A stretch of DNA of 64,000 nucleotides from Streptomyces sp. 840.1 (GTDB lineage Bacteria; Actinomycetota; Actinomycetes; Streptomycetales; Streptomycetaceae), in contig NZ_RJUU01000001.1 in assembly GCF_003751445.1 (NCBI RefSeq), positions 5,570,001 through 5,634,000 on the forward strand. Direction: 5' to 3'. The first letter of the stretch is position 1; each line of letters begins with the position of its first letter. Shown in pieces: positions 25,997 through 34,508 of the stretch. A program made the translations under genes and the position numbers. The notes under the pieces are model-generated. The model saw nothing but the letters and a program-made list of their open reading frames with translations, ran no database searches and had not been told where the DNA came from.

Positions 25997-26017
25997 GCCT
26001 GAACATTTCCTGACCAC
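25997..26017 (+). promoter_or_regulatory. Second CCTGAACA direct-repeat site
   Basis: GCCTGAACAT (25997-26006) and TCCTGACCAC (26008-26017) repeat with the same 11-bp period as the two-component promoter repeats. The site lies just upstream of the leftward COG4705 gene, read on the opposite strand. The rest of the 25974-26276 gap shows nothing clear beyond an SD-poor start for the next gene. Confidence 0.55.
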
Positions 26018-26276
26018 GTCGCCGGTCCGCGGGCAGGGGACCGTGTGCCTGGTGGACCGGGACGCGGGCCGCACCCGGAGAACGCATCGCAATGGACCGT
26101 TCGTGTTGCTCCGGAACTGAATGCGCGTGTGCGGAGCCATGGCCGCCGAAAGGCCGCGGGACTGCGGATATGAAGGGGAACTGAGCAGCGATCAGGATGC
26201 TGTGGATCGATTCCCTGATGGTCCGTGACAGATCCGGATCGTCGGCGGCCGACAGAGGATCGAGGACGGGTTCCGC

Positions 26277-27740
26277 GTGGGAGCAGGAGAGGCGCCGGGG
26301 TACGCGAGAGCCCCCGAGGCCCGGGGGCCGCGTGCCGTGCCTTGGGCGTACGTCCTCTCGCTGTTCCCGCTGGGGCTCCTCGTGACGGCCGCGTACTTCG
26401 CCCGCTGGGTGCGTCCGAGCGGTGACGAGTGGTGCTTCCTGCCGGTCATCCGCGATCACGGACTCTCCGGGATGGTCGGGAAGTTCTACTTCGACAACAA
26501 CGGCCGGGTCGTGAACGGCGTGCTGGTCTGGCTCTACGGAAGGTCCGGTGTGCCGGGGCAGCAGTGGTTCGCCCCGGTCAGTGCCGTACTCGTGCTGGGA
26601 ATCCTGTGGGCCGTGACCGCGCTTGCCTTGCGCAGGGCGGCACTGACGGTGCCGCGCGGGGTCGCGCTGTGTGTGGCGTCCATGGTGACGGTGGTCTTCC
26701 TTCTGGGTTCCCCCAACACGTACAAGACGTTCTTCTGGCCCGCCGCATCCGTCTCGCACACGCTCGCACCGGTCCTCGCCTGCGCGGCGGTGATCCCCTT
26801 CCTCCTCGCGGGCTCGCGCCGGGGCAGGGGCATCGCGCTCGGCATCGCCGTGGTCATCGGCCTCTGCATCGGGACACTGTCGGAGCAGACCACCATCGTC
26901 GTGCTGGTGGTGCTGATCGCCGCGTCGGCACTGAGTTTCCGGACCGCGGACCGGCGGCGACGCCGACGGCTGCGGGCCTGGTTCGCCGTGGGCATCGCCT
27001 CGACTGCGGCCGGGGCGCTGATCCTGGTGACGTCCCCGGGATCGCGGCGCCGCAGGGGCGGGGTCGGCGCGCAGAAGGACACCGCGCTGATCGCTCCGGA
27101 CTCGCTGGCCGGTGCCGCGCGAGGCTTCGGCCACATCATGATCGACACGTTCTCCTCCTGGCAGTACCTGGGGGCGATCGCGGCCGGTGTCCTGCTCGGC
27201 CTGGTGATGAGGAGCCCCGGCGGCACCCGGCCGGATGCGCCCCGCCGGCCGGTCCTGCTGGTGTGCGCCGGAGCGGTCACGTTCCTGGTCGCCGGCTACC
27301 TCTCGACGCTCCTCGCCTATCCCGTCTTCCACTCCGGAGTGGTGGAGTCCACCCGGCTCTGGAACGACTTCCTCTTCCTGTACGTCGCCCTGCTCACCGG
27401 TCTTGGCATGCTGCTGGGGCAGTCGCTCCAAGGGGTCCGGCCGCACCGCGGCGCCCTGCGATGGACCGCGGCGGTGGCATGCGCCGCCGTGTGCGTCGGG
27501 CTCGCTCCCTCGCTCGTCGACCTCGGCGGCCGGATGCGGGTGCGGGCGCACGCGTGGGAGCGTCAGGACGTCCGGCTGCGCGCCCGGGTGGCGCAGGGGG
27601 CACGGGTACTGCCCTACGCGCCCACGCCCATCGCCAAGATGACGGAGCCGTTCGGCAACGGGAAGCGGAGCTGGGCGACGGGGTGCGTGGCCCGCTACTA
27701 CCACCTGACGCGTGTGGACTACACCCCGAAGGTGCCCTGA
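26277..27740 (+). CDS. DUF6056-like multi-pass membrane protein
   Basis: Membrane protein of 487 aa with about ten hydrophobic segments. After TM1 comes FARWVRPSGDEWCFLPVIRDHG, then FYFDNNGRVVNGVLVWLYG, and NTYKTFFWPAASVSHTLAPVL, the layout of DUF6056/GtrII-like proteins that resemble polyprenyl-sugar glycosyltransferases. The Asp-Glu pair in the first loop would be outside the cell. GTG at 26277 is used; no clear SD. Between the membrane part and the end is a soluble tail (residues ~420-487). No sugar or cell-wall genes flank it, so the role is open. Confidence 0.75.
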   Translation: MGAGEAPGYARAPEARGPRAVPWAYVLSLFPLGLLVTAAYFARWVRPSGDEWCFLPVIRDHGLSGMVGKFYFDNNGRVVNGVLVWLYGRSGVPGQQWFAPVSAVLVLGILWAVTALALRRAALTVPRGVALCVASMVTVVFLLGSPNTYKTFFWPAASVSHTLAPVLACAAVIPFLLAGSRRGRGIALGIAVVIGLCIGTLSEQTTIVVLVVLIAASALSFRTADRRRRRRLRAWFAVGIASTAAGALILVTSPGSRRRRGGVGAQKDTALIAPDSLAGAARGFGHIMIDTFSSWQYLGAIAAGVLLGLVMRSPGGTRPDAPRRPVLLVCAGAVTFLVAGYLSTLLAYPVFHSGVVESTRLWNDFLFLYVALLTGLGMLLGQSLQGVRPHRGALRWTAAVACAAVCVGLAPSLVDLGGRMRVRAHAWERQDVRLRARVAQGARVLPYAPTPIAKMTEPFGNGKRSWATGCVARYYHLTRVDYTPKVP

Positions 27741-27962
27741 CCGACGACCGACGACCGAAGGCCGAAGACCGAGACCGAGGACCCGAGGACCGGAGCCGGA
27801 TGGCTCCACCTCACTCGCATCAGCGAAACACGGTCCTGCCGACGGCTGGAGAAGCACGGGCAGGACCGAATCGCGGCTCCGCCCACGGCAACGGACCGGC
27901 CGGCGTCCTCCGGCAGGAACCGCGGCGGGAGACCATGCCGAAGCGGCCATCCCGCGGGGCGG
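27741..27962. repeat. Degenerate GACCGA tandem repeat in an intergenic gap
   Basis: From 27740 to about 27800 the sequence is a run of GACCGA/GACCGAAG-like units just after the DUF6056 stop. The rest of the gap between this gene and the convergent GntR gene holds no convincing gene. Confidence 0.4.
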
Positions 27963-28694
27963 TCAGCCCTTGACGCCGTCGCGGGCCCGCGCCTCGGAGA
28001 TCCGGCGCCTGACCGGGGCGTAGTGCTCGCCGAGCGCCTGCATGAAGCCTGCGGTGTCCTTGGCCCGCGCGGCGTCCACGATGTTCTGGTGGGCCGCGAC
28101 CGTCGCCGTCTCGTCGGCGTGCGTGAATCCGTCGAGATGCGGTGCGACGATCGTGTACACGTCCCAGAAGGCCATCGAGAGCTGGCCGATCAGCTCGTTG
28201 CCCAGCGGGGCGACGAGCAGTGCGTGGAACGCCCGGTCCGCGTCCACGAAACCGTGCCCCTCCTGCGCCCCGGTCTCGCGCATGGTGGTCACCAGGCCCT
28301 CCAGCGCGTCGAGTTGCTCCGGAGTGAGCAGTGTGACGATCCGGTCGGCCATCCCGCGCTCGAAGAGCTCGCGCACGTCGACCAGGTCGGCCATCACCTG
28401 GAAGTCGTCGTCGGGCGAGAGCAGTCCGCGGAAGGTGAGGCTCTCCACCAGCGCCGACAGGCTCAGTCTGCCGACGTACGTGCCGTGCCCGTGGCGGACC
28501 TCGACGATGTCCAGCGCGTTCAGGATCTTGACGGCCTCGCGGACGCTGGAGCGGCTGGCGCCGAGCGCCTCGCACAGGGCGGGCTCGGTGGGCAGCGGGT
28601 CCCCGGGGCGGAGCCGTTCCTCGAGGATGTACCGCTTGATGCCGTCGACGACTTCCTGCCGGAGCAGCTGCCGGCCGGGCCTCGTTCCGGACAT
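27963..28694 (-). CDS. GntR/FadR-family regulator of the ABC-lyase operon
   Basis: FCD-type GntR protein of 243 aa. The HTH reads EVVDGIKRYILEERLRPGDPLPTEPALCEALGASRSSVREAVKILNALDIVEVRHGHGTYVG. The FCD part includes FHALLVAPLGNELIGQLSMAFWD and AAHQNIVDAA. ATG 28694 is chosen; GGGGAG lies 7 nt upstream. It diverges from the ABC importer operon with a palindromic operator in the gap. Because that operator nearly equals the one at the nan operon, both GntR proteins may cross-regulate or sense related sugars. Confidence 0.9.
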   Translation of the reverse strand: MSGTRPGRQLLRQEVVDGIKRYILEERLRPGDPLPTEPALCEALGASRSSVREAVKILNALDIVEVRHGHGTYVGRLSLSALVESLTFRGLLSPDDDFQVMADLVDVRELFERGMADRIVTLLTPEQLDALEGLVTTMRETGAQEGHGFVDADRAFHALLVAPLGNELIGQLSMAFWDVYTIVAPHLDGFTHADETATVAAHQNIVDAARAKDTAGFMQALGEHYAPVRRRISEARARDGVKG

Positions 28695-28726
28695 ATGTGA
28701 ACTCCCCACCTCTTGACCCCTCTCGA

Positions 28727-28779
28727 TTGTCAAGCTACGTTCCCACGCTATCAAGGCATCAGACATCTGACGTCTGATG
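28727..28779 (+). promoter_or_regulatory. ABC-operon promoter and GntR operator
   Basis: TTGTCA (28727-28732) and TATCAA (28749-28754) with a 16-nt spacer could be the promoter. Directly downstream, 28757-28779 is a 23-bp dyad with perfect 8-nt arms CATCAGAC and GTCTGATG around ATCTGAC. It contains GACATCTGACGTC (28762-28774), shared with the nan operon control region. Binding at the start point would repress. Confidence 0.6.
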
Positions 28780-28877
28780 CTTCGGGATTCACGGAGGCCG
28801 TGAACCACCGGTCCACCACCGGTGAACCGCCCTTCCCACACCCCCGACGCCCCCACCTCAAAGTCCCTGGAGGACCC

Positions 28878-30473
28878 GTGCCCGAGCTGAGATCAGCCGG
28901 TGTCGAGCGCCGCACCTTCCTGCGTTACACCAGTGCCGTCGGTGCCGCGGCCGCCATCACGGCGAGTCTCGCCGCCTGTGGCGGACCGTCCTCGACCGCC
29001 GACGGATCGACCGGCAAGGGCAGCGGCAGCGATCTCATCGAGGCCGGCTTGTCCTACCCCCTGTCGACCGGCTTCGACCCGATGATCACCTCGGGCGCGA
29101 CCCCGTACGCCGCCAACATGCACATCTTCGAGGGCCTGGTCGACCTCGACCCGACCACGCTCGTGGCACGCCCCGCGCTCGCCACCGGGATGCCGGAGAA
29201 GATCAACGCCACCACCTACCGGGCGACGCTGCGCAAGGGGGCGACCTTCCACGACGGATCGCCCGTCACCGCGCAGGACGTGGTGTTCAGTTTCGAGCGC
29301 ATCCTGGACCCGGAGAACGCCTCGCTGATGGCGCAGTTCGTGCCCTTCATCGACACGGTCAGGGCCGTCGGCGCCGACACGGTCGAGTTCAGGCTCAAGT
29401 ACCCCTTCGCGCTCTTCCCGTCCCGCATAGCCGTGGCCCGGATCGTCCCGAAGAAGATCGTGGCACCCGACCCCAAGGCCTTCGATGCCAAGCCGGTCGG
29501 CTCGGGGCCGTACAGGTTCGTCTCGGCCACCCGCGAGGACAAGATCGTCTTCGAGGCGTACGACAAGTACAACGGCGCCCACCCCGCCAAGGCCAAGAAG
29601 ATGATCTGGCGCCTGATGTCCGACCAGTCGGCCCGCGTCAGCGCCATGGAGTCGGGCCGCGTCCAGGCGATCGAGGACGTCCCGTACATCGACGTCAAGC
29701 GGCTCTCGGGCACCGCGAAGACCGAGTCCGTCCAGTCCTTCGGACTGCTCTTCCTGATGTTCAACACCGCCGACAAGCGGTTCGCGGACAAGCGGGTGCG
29801 CCAGGCGCTGCACTACGCCCTGGACACCGAGAAGATCATCTCCACCGCGATGGTCGGCAACGCCGCCGCGGCGACCGGCTACGTGCCCGCGACCCACCCC
29901 GACTACCACAAGGCCGCCACCGTCTACACCCACGACGTCGCCAGGGCCAAGCACCTGCTCGCGCAGGCGGGCGCGGAGAACCTGTCCTTCACCGTCCTGA
30001 CCACCGACACCGGCTGGGTCAAGGACATCGCCCCGCTGCTGAAGGAGAGCTGGGAGCAGGCGGGCGTCGAGGTCACCCTCAGCATCGCCCAGTCCCCGGC
30101 CCAGTACGCCAAGGTCGACAAGGGCGAATTCGACGTCCTCGTCGCCCCCGGCGACCCGTCGGTCTTCGGCAACGACGCCGACCTGCTCCTGCGCTGGTTC
30201 TACTACGGCTTCTGGCCCGAGAGCCGCTACGGCTGGGGCGGGTCCGCCGCGTACAAGAAGGTCAGGCAGACCCTCGACAAGGCCGCACAGGCCGGCGACG
30301 ACACGAAGCGCAAGGAGCTGTGGGGCCAGGTCACCGACCTGGTCGCGGACGAGGCGGCGCTCTACCCGATCCTGCACCGCAAGCTCCCCACCGCCTGGAC
30401 CGAGAAGGCACTGCCCGGCTTCAGGCCGCTGCCCACCACGGGCCTGTCCTTCCTGGACGTCAGCCGCGCCTGA
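28878..30473 (+). CDS. ABC transporter substrate-binding lipoprotein (peptide/Sat type)
   Basis: SBP_bac_5 family solute-binding protein of 531 aa. The N-terminus has a Tat motif (ERRTFLRYTS, R11-R12) and a lipobox SLAAC with Cys34, so it is a Tat-exported lipoprotein. The body shows PNMHIFEGLVDLDPTTL-like, FHDGSPVTAQDVVFSFERI, and QSFGLLFLMFNTADKRFADKRVRQALHYALD. This family binds peptides but includes the SatA sialic acid binder. Ending the operon with a NanA-like lyase suggests an acidic sugar as ligand (inference). GTG 28878 has SD TGGAGGA. Confidence 0.9.
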   Translation: MPELRSAGVERRTFLRYTSAVGAAAAITASLAACGGPSSTADGSTGKGSGSDLIEAGLSYPLSTGFDPMITSGATPYAANMHIFEGLVDLDPTTLVARPALATGMPEKINATTYRATLRKGATFHDGSPVTAQDVVFSFERILDPENASLMAQFVPFIDTVRAVGADTVEFRLKYPFALFPSRIAVARIVPKKIVAPDPKAFDAKPVGSGPYRFVSATREDKIVFEAYDKYNGAHPAKAKKMIWRLMSDQSARVSAMESGRVQAIEDVPYIDVKRLSGTAKTESVQSFGLLFLMFNTADKRFADKRVRQALHYALDTEKIISTAMVGNAAAATGYVPATHPDYHKAATVYTHDVARAKHLLAQAGAENLSFTVLTTDTGWVKDIAPLLKESWEQAGVEVTLSIAQSPAQYAKVDKGEFDVLVAPGDPSVFGNDADLLLRWFYYGFWPESRYGWGGSAAYKKVRQTLDKAAQAGDDTKRKELWGQVTDLVADEAALYPILHRKLPTAWTEKALPGFRPLPTTGLSFLDVSRA

Positions 30474-30581
30474 CCGGCCCCACGCCCCGGCCGGCGCCGC
30501 TCGACGGTGCCGGCCGCCCGGTCCGGGACGACAGGACCCCGCTGTCCCGGACCGGCCCGCCCAACCGCAAGGAACCCGACG

Positions 30582-31532
30582 ATGGTTGCTTTTCTCCGGC
30601 TCGCGCTGCGCCGCGTCGCGATGATGCCGGTGATGATCCTCGGCATCGCGCTGCTCGTCTTCGTGGTGCTGCAGTTCTCGCCGGCCGACCCGGCCTTCAA
30701 CGCGCTCGGGGAGAGCGCAACCCCCGAAGCCCGTGCGGCCTTCGCGGACGCCAACGGCCTGAACGACCCGCTGCCCGTCCGCTACTTCCACTTCCTCGGC
30801 CAACTGCTCCACTTCGACCTCGGCACGACCGTTCCGCCGAGCGGGCCCGTCGTCGACCGGATCACCGCCGCCTTCCCGCTCACCCTCCAGCTGACGGTCC
30901 TCGGCCTGATCCTCGCGATCGTCCTCGCGGTCGTCTCCGGCGTCGTCGGCGCGATGTACCGCGACCGCTGGCCCGACCAGCTGTTCCGGGTGCTCTCCAT
31001 GGCCGGGGTCGCCATCCCGTCCTTCTGGCTCGGCGTCCTGCTCATCCAGCAGTTCGCGCTGAACACCCGGATCTTCCCGACCGGCGGCTACACCAACCCG
31101 GCCGACTCCTTCGGCGGCTGGCTGCGGACCATGGCCCTGCCCGCACTCTCGCTCGCCGTGCCCGTCGCGGCGTCCCTCGCCCGTCTCGTCCGCACCTCGA
31201 TGGTCGCCGAGCTCGACCGCGACTACGTCCGCACCGCACGCGGCAACGGACTTCCGGTGTTCCTGGTGATCCGCTCGGTGCTGCGCAACGCGCTCGTCAC
31301 CCCGCTCACCGTGCTCGGCGTCAAGGTCGGCTACCTGCTCAGCGGCGCCGTCGTCATCGAAGCGATCTTCGACCTGCCCGGCATGGGCAAGCTCATCCTC
31401 GAAGGTGTCACCGGCGGCGATGTCGCCCTGGTCCAGGGCACCGTACTGACCATCGCCATCGCGTTCCTGGTGGTCAACGTCATCGTCGACCTGCTCTATC
31501 TGCTGGTCAACCCGCGCATCAGGACGGTGTGA
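30582..31532 (+). CDS. ABC transporter permease (DppB type)
   Basis: Inner-membrane permease of 316 aa with six TM helices. It starts with MVAFLRLALRRVAMMPVMILGIALLVFVVLQFSPADPA and has the EAA-like loop VRTSMVAELDRDYVRTARGNGLPVFLVIRSVLRNALVTPLTVLG. SD AAGGAA lies before the ATG. One nucleotide separates it from the permease-ATPase fusion gene. Together they make the channel of the peptide-type importer. Confidence 0.92.
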   Translation: MVAFLRLALRRVAMMPVMILGIALLVFVVLQFSPADPAFNALGESATPEARAAFADANGLNDPLPVRYFHFLGQLLHFDLGTTVPPSGPVVDRITAAFPLTLQLTVLGLILAIVLAVVSGVVGAMYRDRWPDQLFRVLSMAGVAIPSFWLGVLLIQQFALNTRIFPTGGYTNPADSFGGWLRTMALPALSLAVPVAASLARLVRTSMVAELDRDYVRTARGNGLPVFLVIRSVLRNALVTPLTVLGVKVGYLLSGAVVIEAIFDLPGMGKLILEGVTGGDVALVQGTVLTIAIAFLVVNVIVDLLYLLVNPRIRTV

Positions 31533-31533
31533 C

Positions 31534-33504
31534 ATGTTCACCACGGGCCGGCCGGCCAATAGGCTCTCCCGACCGGGCATCGCGTTCCGCGCCCTCCCGG
31601 TCACCTCCCGCATCGCGCTCTGCGTGCTGCTCCTCGTCATCCTCGGCGCGGTCTTCGCCCCGCTCCTCACCCAGGACCCGCTCACCACCGGCACCCCGGT
31701 CCAGGCCCCTGGCGGCGACCACTGGTTCGGCACCGACCGGGCCGGCCGCGACGTCTTCGCCCGGGTCGTGCACGGCTCGCGTTACTCGCTGGTCATCGGC
31801 CTCGGCTCGACCGCCCTGGCCCTGATCGCCGGCGCCCTGCTCGGCGCACTCGCCGCCACCTCGCGCAAGCTCGGCGACGAGTCGGTGATGCGCACCCTCG
31901 ACGTGGTGATGTCGTTCCCGCCGATCGCCCTGGCCGCCGTACTCGTCGCCGTCTTCGGCACTAGCGTCCCGGTCATCATCTTCACCATCGCCTTCGTCTA
32001 CACCCCGTCGCTGGCCCGGGTGGTCCGCGCCAACGTCCTCTCCCAGTACGGCGAGGACTACGTCGCGGCCGAGAAGGTCATCGGCGCCCGGCGCGGCTAC
32101 ATCGTGCTGCGGCACGTCGCCGTCAACTGCATGGCCCCGGTCATGGTCTTCGCCACCGTGATGGTCGCGGAGGCGATCATCTTCGAGGCGAGCCTCTCCT
32201 TCATCGGCGCCGGTGTGCAGGACCCCGACCCCAGCTGGGGCAGCGTGCTGGCCTACGGCCGGCAGATCCTCCTCGCGGGCGGCTGGTGGGCCACGTTCTT
32301 CCCGGGCCTCGCCCTGCTGGTCACCGTGCTCGCGCTGAACATCCTCTCCGAGGGCCTCACCGACGCCTCGGCGGCCCCGAAGAAGCCCCGGGCCGGCGCG
32401 GAACCCTCCCACACCGCCACGGCACCGGACCCGGTGGAGGCCCGCTCCACCGTGGACATCGACGCCGCCCTGGCCAAGCTCGCGCAGCGCGTCCACGCGG
32501 CCGGCCCGGCCGTCACCCCGGTACCGGAGGACGCCGCCGAACTCCTGGTCGTACGGGACCTCGCCATCCGCTTCCCCGACCGGTACGGCACCGTCCCGGT
32601 CGTCGACTCCCTCGACCTCACCGTCCACGAGGGCGAAACCCTCGGCCTGGTCGGCGAGTCGGGCTGCGGGAAGTCCGTCACCAGCCTCGCCGTCATGGGC
32701 CTCCTCGCCCGCAACGCCGAGGTCAGCGGCGAGATCCGCTACCGGGGCCGGGACCTGCTGAAGCTCCCGCCGAAGGAACGCCGCGCCCTGATGGGCCCCG
32801 AGATCGCGATGGTCTACCAGGACGCCCTCTCCTCCCTCAACCCGTCCGTGCTCGTCGGCACCCAGCTCAGGCAGCTCACCTCGCGCGGCGGTACGAAGAC
32901 TCCGGCCGAACTCCTGGAACTGGTCGGGCTCGCACCCGAACGCACCCTGCGCAGCTACCCGCACGAGCTCTCCGGCGGCCAGCGCCAGCGCGTCCTGATC
33001 GCCATGGCTCTGTCCCGCAGCCCCCGCCTGCTCATCGCGGACGAACCGACCACCGCCCTGGACGTCACCGTCCAGGCCCAGGTCGTCGAGCTCCTGGTCC
33101 GGCTGCGCGACGAACTCGGCTTCGCCATGGTGCTCGTCAGCCACGACCTCGCGCTCGTCGGTGACCTGTCGCACCGCGTCGCCGTGATGTACGCGGGCCG
33201 GCTGGCCGAGATCGGTGCCACCCGGTCCGTACTCACCGCCCCCACCCACCACTACAGCCGCGGCCTGCTCGGCTCGGTCGTCTCGCTGGAGGCGGGCGCC
33301 GAACGGCTCCACCAGATCCGCGGCGTCGTCCCCGCGCCCCAGGGCTTCGGCCGGGGATGCCGGTTCGCCTCCCGCTGCGGCGCCGCCACCGAACTGTGCC
33401 GCACCACCACCCCCGCGCTCACCGCACGCGACGGCGCGCACGACCACGGCTTCGCCTGCCACCACCCGGCGAGGGCCGCGCAACTGGAAGGGAGCGCCCT
33501 GTGA
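31534..33504 (+). CDS. ABC transporter permease-ATPase fusion (DppC-DppD)
   Basis: One polypeptide of 656 aa joins two subunits that are usually separate. Residues 1 to about 290 are a DppC-type permease (FGTDRAGRDVFARVVHGSRYSL, EAA loop YVAAEKVIGARRGYIVLRHVAVN). After a ~50-residue Ala/Pro-rich linker comes a DppD-type ATPase: Walker A GESGCGKS at 374-381, signature LSGGQRQRV near 479, Walker B LLIADEPTTALD and switch VSHDLALV. The oligopeptide C-terminal extension has Cys in GRGCRFASRCG and FACHH. No stop or frameshift is seen at the join. It overlaps the next ATPase by 4 nt (GTGA). Confidence 0.92.
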   Translation: MFTTGRPANRLSRPGIAFRALPVTSRIALCVLLLVILGAVFAPLLTQDPLTTGTPVQAPGGDHWFGTDRAGRDVFARVVHGSRYSLVIGLGSTALALIAGALLGALAATSRKLGDESVMRTLDVVMSFPPIALAAVLVAVFGTSVPVIIFTIAFVYTPSLARVVRANVLSQYGEDYVAAEKVIGARRGYIVLRHVAVNCMAPVMVFATVMVAEAIIFEASLSFIGAGVQDPDPSWGSVLAYGRQILLAGGWWATFFPGLALLVTVLALNILSEGLTDASAAPKKPRAGAEPSHTATAPDPVEARSTVDIDAALAKLAQRVHAAGPAVTPVPEDAAELLVVRDLAIRFPDRYGTVPVVDSLDLTVHEGETLGLVGESGCGKSVTSLAVMGLLARNAEVSGEIRYRGRDLLKLPPKERRALMGPEIAMVYQDALSSLNPSVLVGTQLRQLTSRGGTKTPAELLELVGLAPERTLRSYPHELSGGQRQRVLIAMALSRSPRLLIADEPTTALDVTVQAQVVELLVRLRDELGFAMVLVSHDLALVGDLSHRVAVMYAGRLAEIGATRSVLTAPTHHYSRGLLGSVVSLEAGAERLHQIRGVVPAPQGFGRGCRFASRCGAATELCRTTTPALTARDGAHDHGFACHHPARAAQLEGSAL

Positions 33505-34508
33505 TCAGGCTCGACGGCGTCCACGTACGCCACAAGGCACGCAGCGGAGGCGTGTTCCGCCGCGACGCCGTGCACGCCCTCACCGACGCGAGCCTGGAGG
33601 TGAAGCGCGGCGAGATCGTCGGCCTGGTCGGTGAGTCCGGCTGCGGCAAGTCGACGATGGCCCGGGTGCTGACGGGTCTGCAGAAGCCCACCGATGGCAC
33701 GGTCACCTTCCACGGCAAGGACCTGTGGGAGATGACCGGGACCGAACGGCGCGAGGACTTCGGCTCCGCCGTCGGCGTCGTCTTCCAGGACCCCTCGACC
33801 GCCCTCAACCCCCGGCTCACGGTCGAACAGATCCTGCGCGACCCGCTCGACGTGCACCGCCGCGGCACCCGCGAGCAGCGCCGGGCCCGGGTGGCGGAAC
33901 TCCTCGTCCTGGTCGGCCTCCCCGGCCACACCCTGGCAGCCATGCCCGGACAGCTCTCCGGCGGCCAGCGCCAGCGCGTCGCCATCGCCCGCGCCCTGGC
34001 GCTCGAACCCGAACTGATCGTCGCGGACGAACCCACCTCCGCGCTCGACGTCTCGGTCCGCGCCCAGGTCCTCAACCTCCTGGTGGACCTGCGCGAACGG
34101 CTCGGCCTCGGCATGGTGTTCATCTCGCACGACATCCAGACCGTGCGGTACCTGGCCGACCGCATCGCCGTCCTCTACCTCGGCCGCATCGTCGAGGAGG
34201 GGCGCGCGGCCGACGTCGCGGGCGCCCCCTCGCACCCGTACACCGAGGCACTGCTCTCCGCGACCCCCAGCCTGCTGGAGACCACCGAGCGCATCGTGCT
34301 CACCGGCCCGGTCCCCTCCGCCACCAACCCGCCGGCCGGCTGCCCGTTCCGCACCCGCTGCTGGAAGGCCGACGACGAGTGCGCCACGGTCTTCCCGGTC
34401 CGCACCGACGGCCCGGACGGACACCGCTGGCACTGCGTCCACCCCCAGACCTCCGCGTCCCCCTCCACAGACCCGGCCCCCGTACCGTCCGCAAGGAGCA
34501 CCGCATGA
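33501..34508 (+). CDS. ABC transporter ATP-binding protein (DppF type)
   Basis: ATPase of 335 aa. Walker A GESGCGKS is at residues 44-51, the Q-loop in GVVFQDPSTALNPRLTVEQIL, signature LSGGQRQRVAIARALA, Walker B LIVADEPTSALDVS and H-switch FISHDIQTVRYLADR. The C-terminal oligopeptide/dipeptide region includes NPPAGCPFRTRCWKADDEC. GTG start overlaps the fusion gene's stop, and its own stop overlaps the lyase start (ATGA). It pairs with the fused ATPase to form the heterodimeric motor. Confidence 0.93.
   Translation: MIRLDGVHVRHKARSGGVFRRDAVHALTDASLEVKRGEIVGLVGESGCGKSTMARVLTGLQKPTDGTVTFHGKDLWEMTGTERREDFGSAVGVVFQDPSTALNPRLTVEQILRDPLDVHRRGTREQRRARVAELLVLVGLPGHTLAAMPGQLSGGQRQRVAIARALALEPELIVADEPTSALDVSVRAQVLNLLVDLRERLGLGMVFISHDIQTVRYLADRIAVLYLGRIVEEGRAADVAGAPSHPYTEALLSATPSLLETTERIVLTGPVPSATNPPAGCPFRTRCWKADDECATVFPVRTDGPDGHRWHCVHPQTSASPSTDPAPVPSARSTA

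Noticed and set aside
25161..27950. A 929-codon - strand frame suggesting a large fusion protein
   Set aside because: Only the last 270 codons (COG4705) are real. The rest is antisense to the DUF6056 gene and contains the promoter region.
31519..33483. A 654-codon - strand open frame opposite the ABC fusion gene
   Set aside because: Antisense shadow; the + strand encodes clear Walker and permease motifs.
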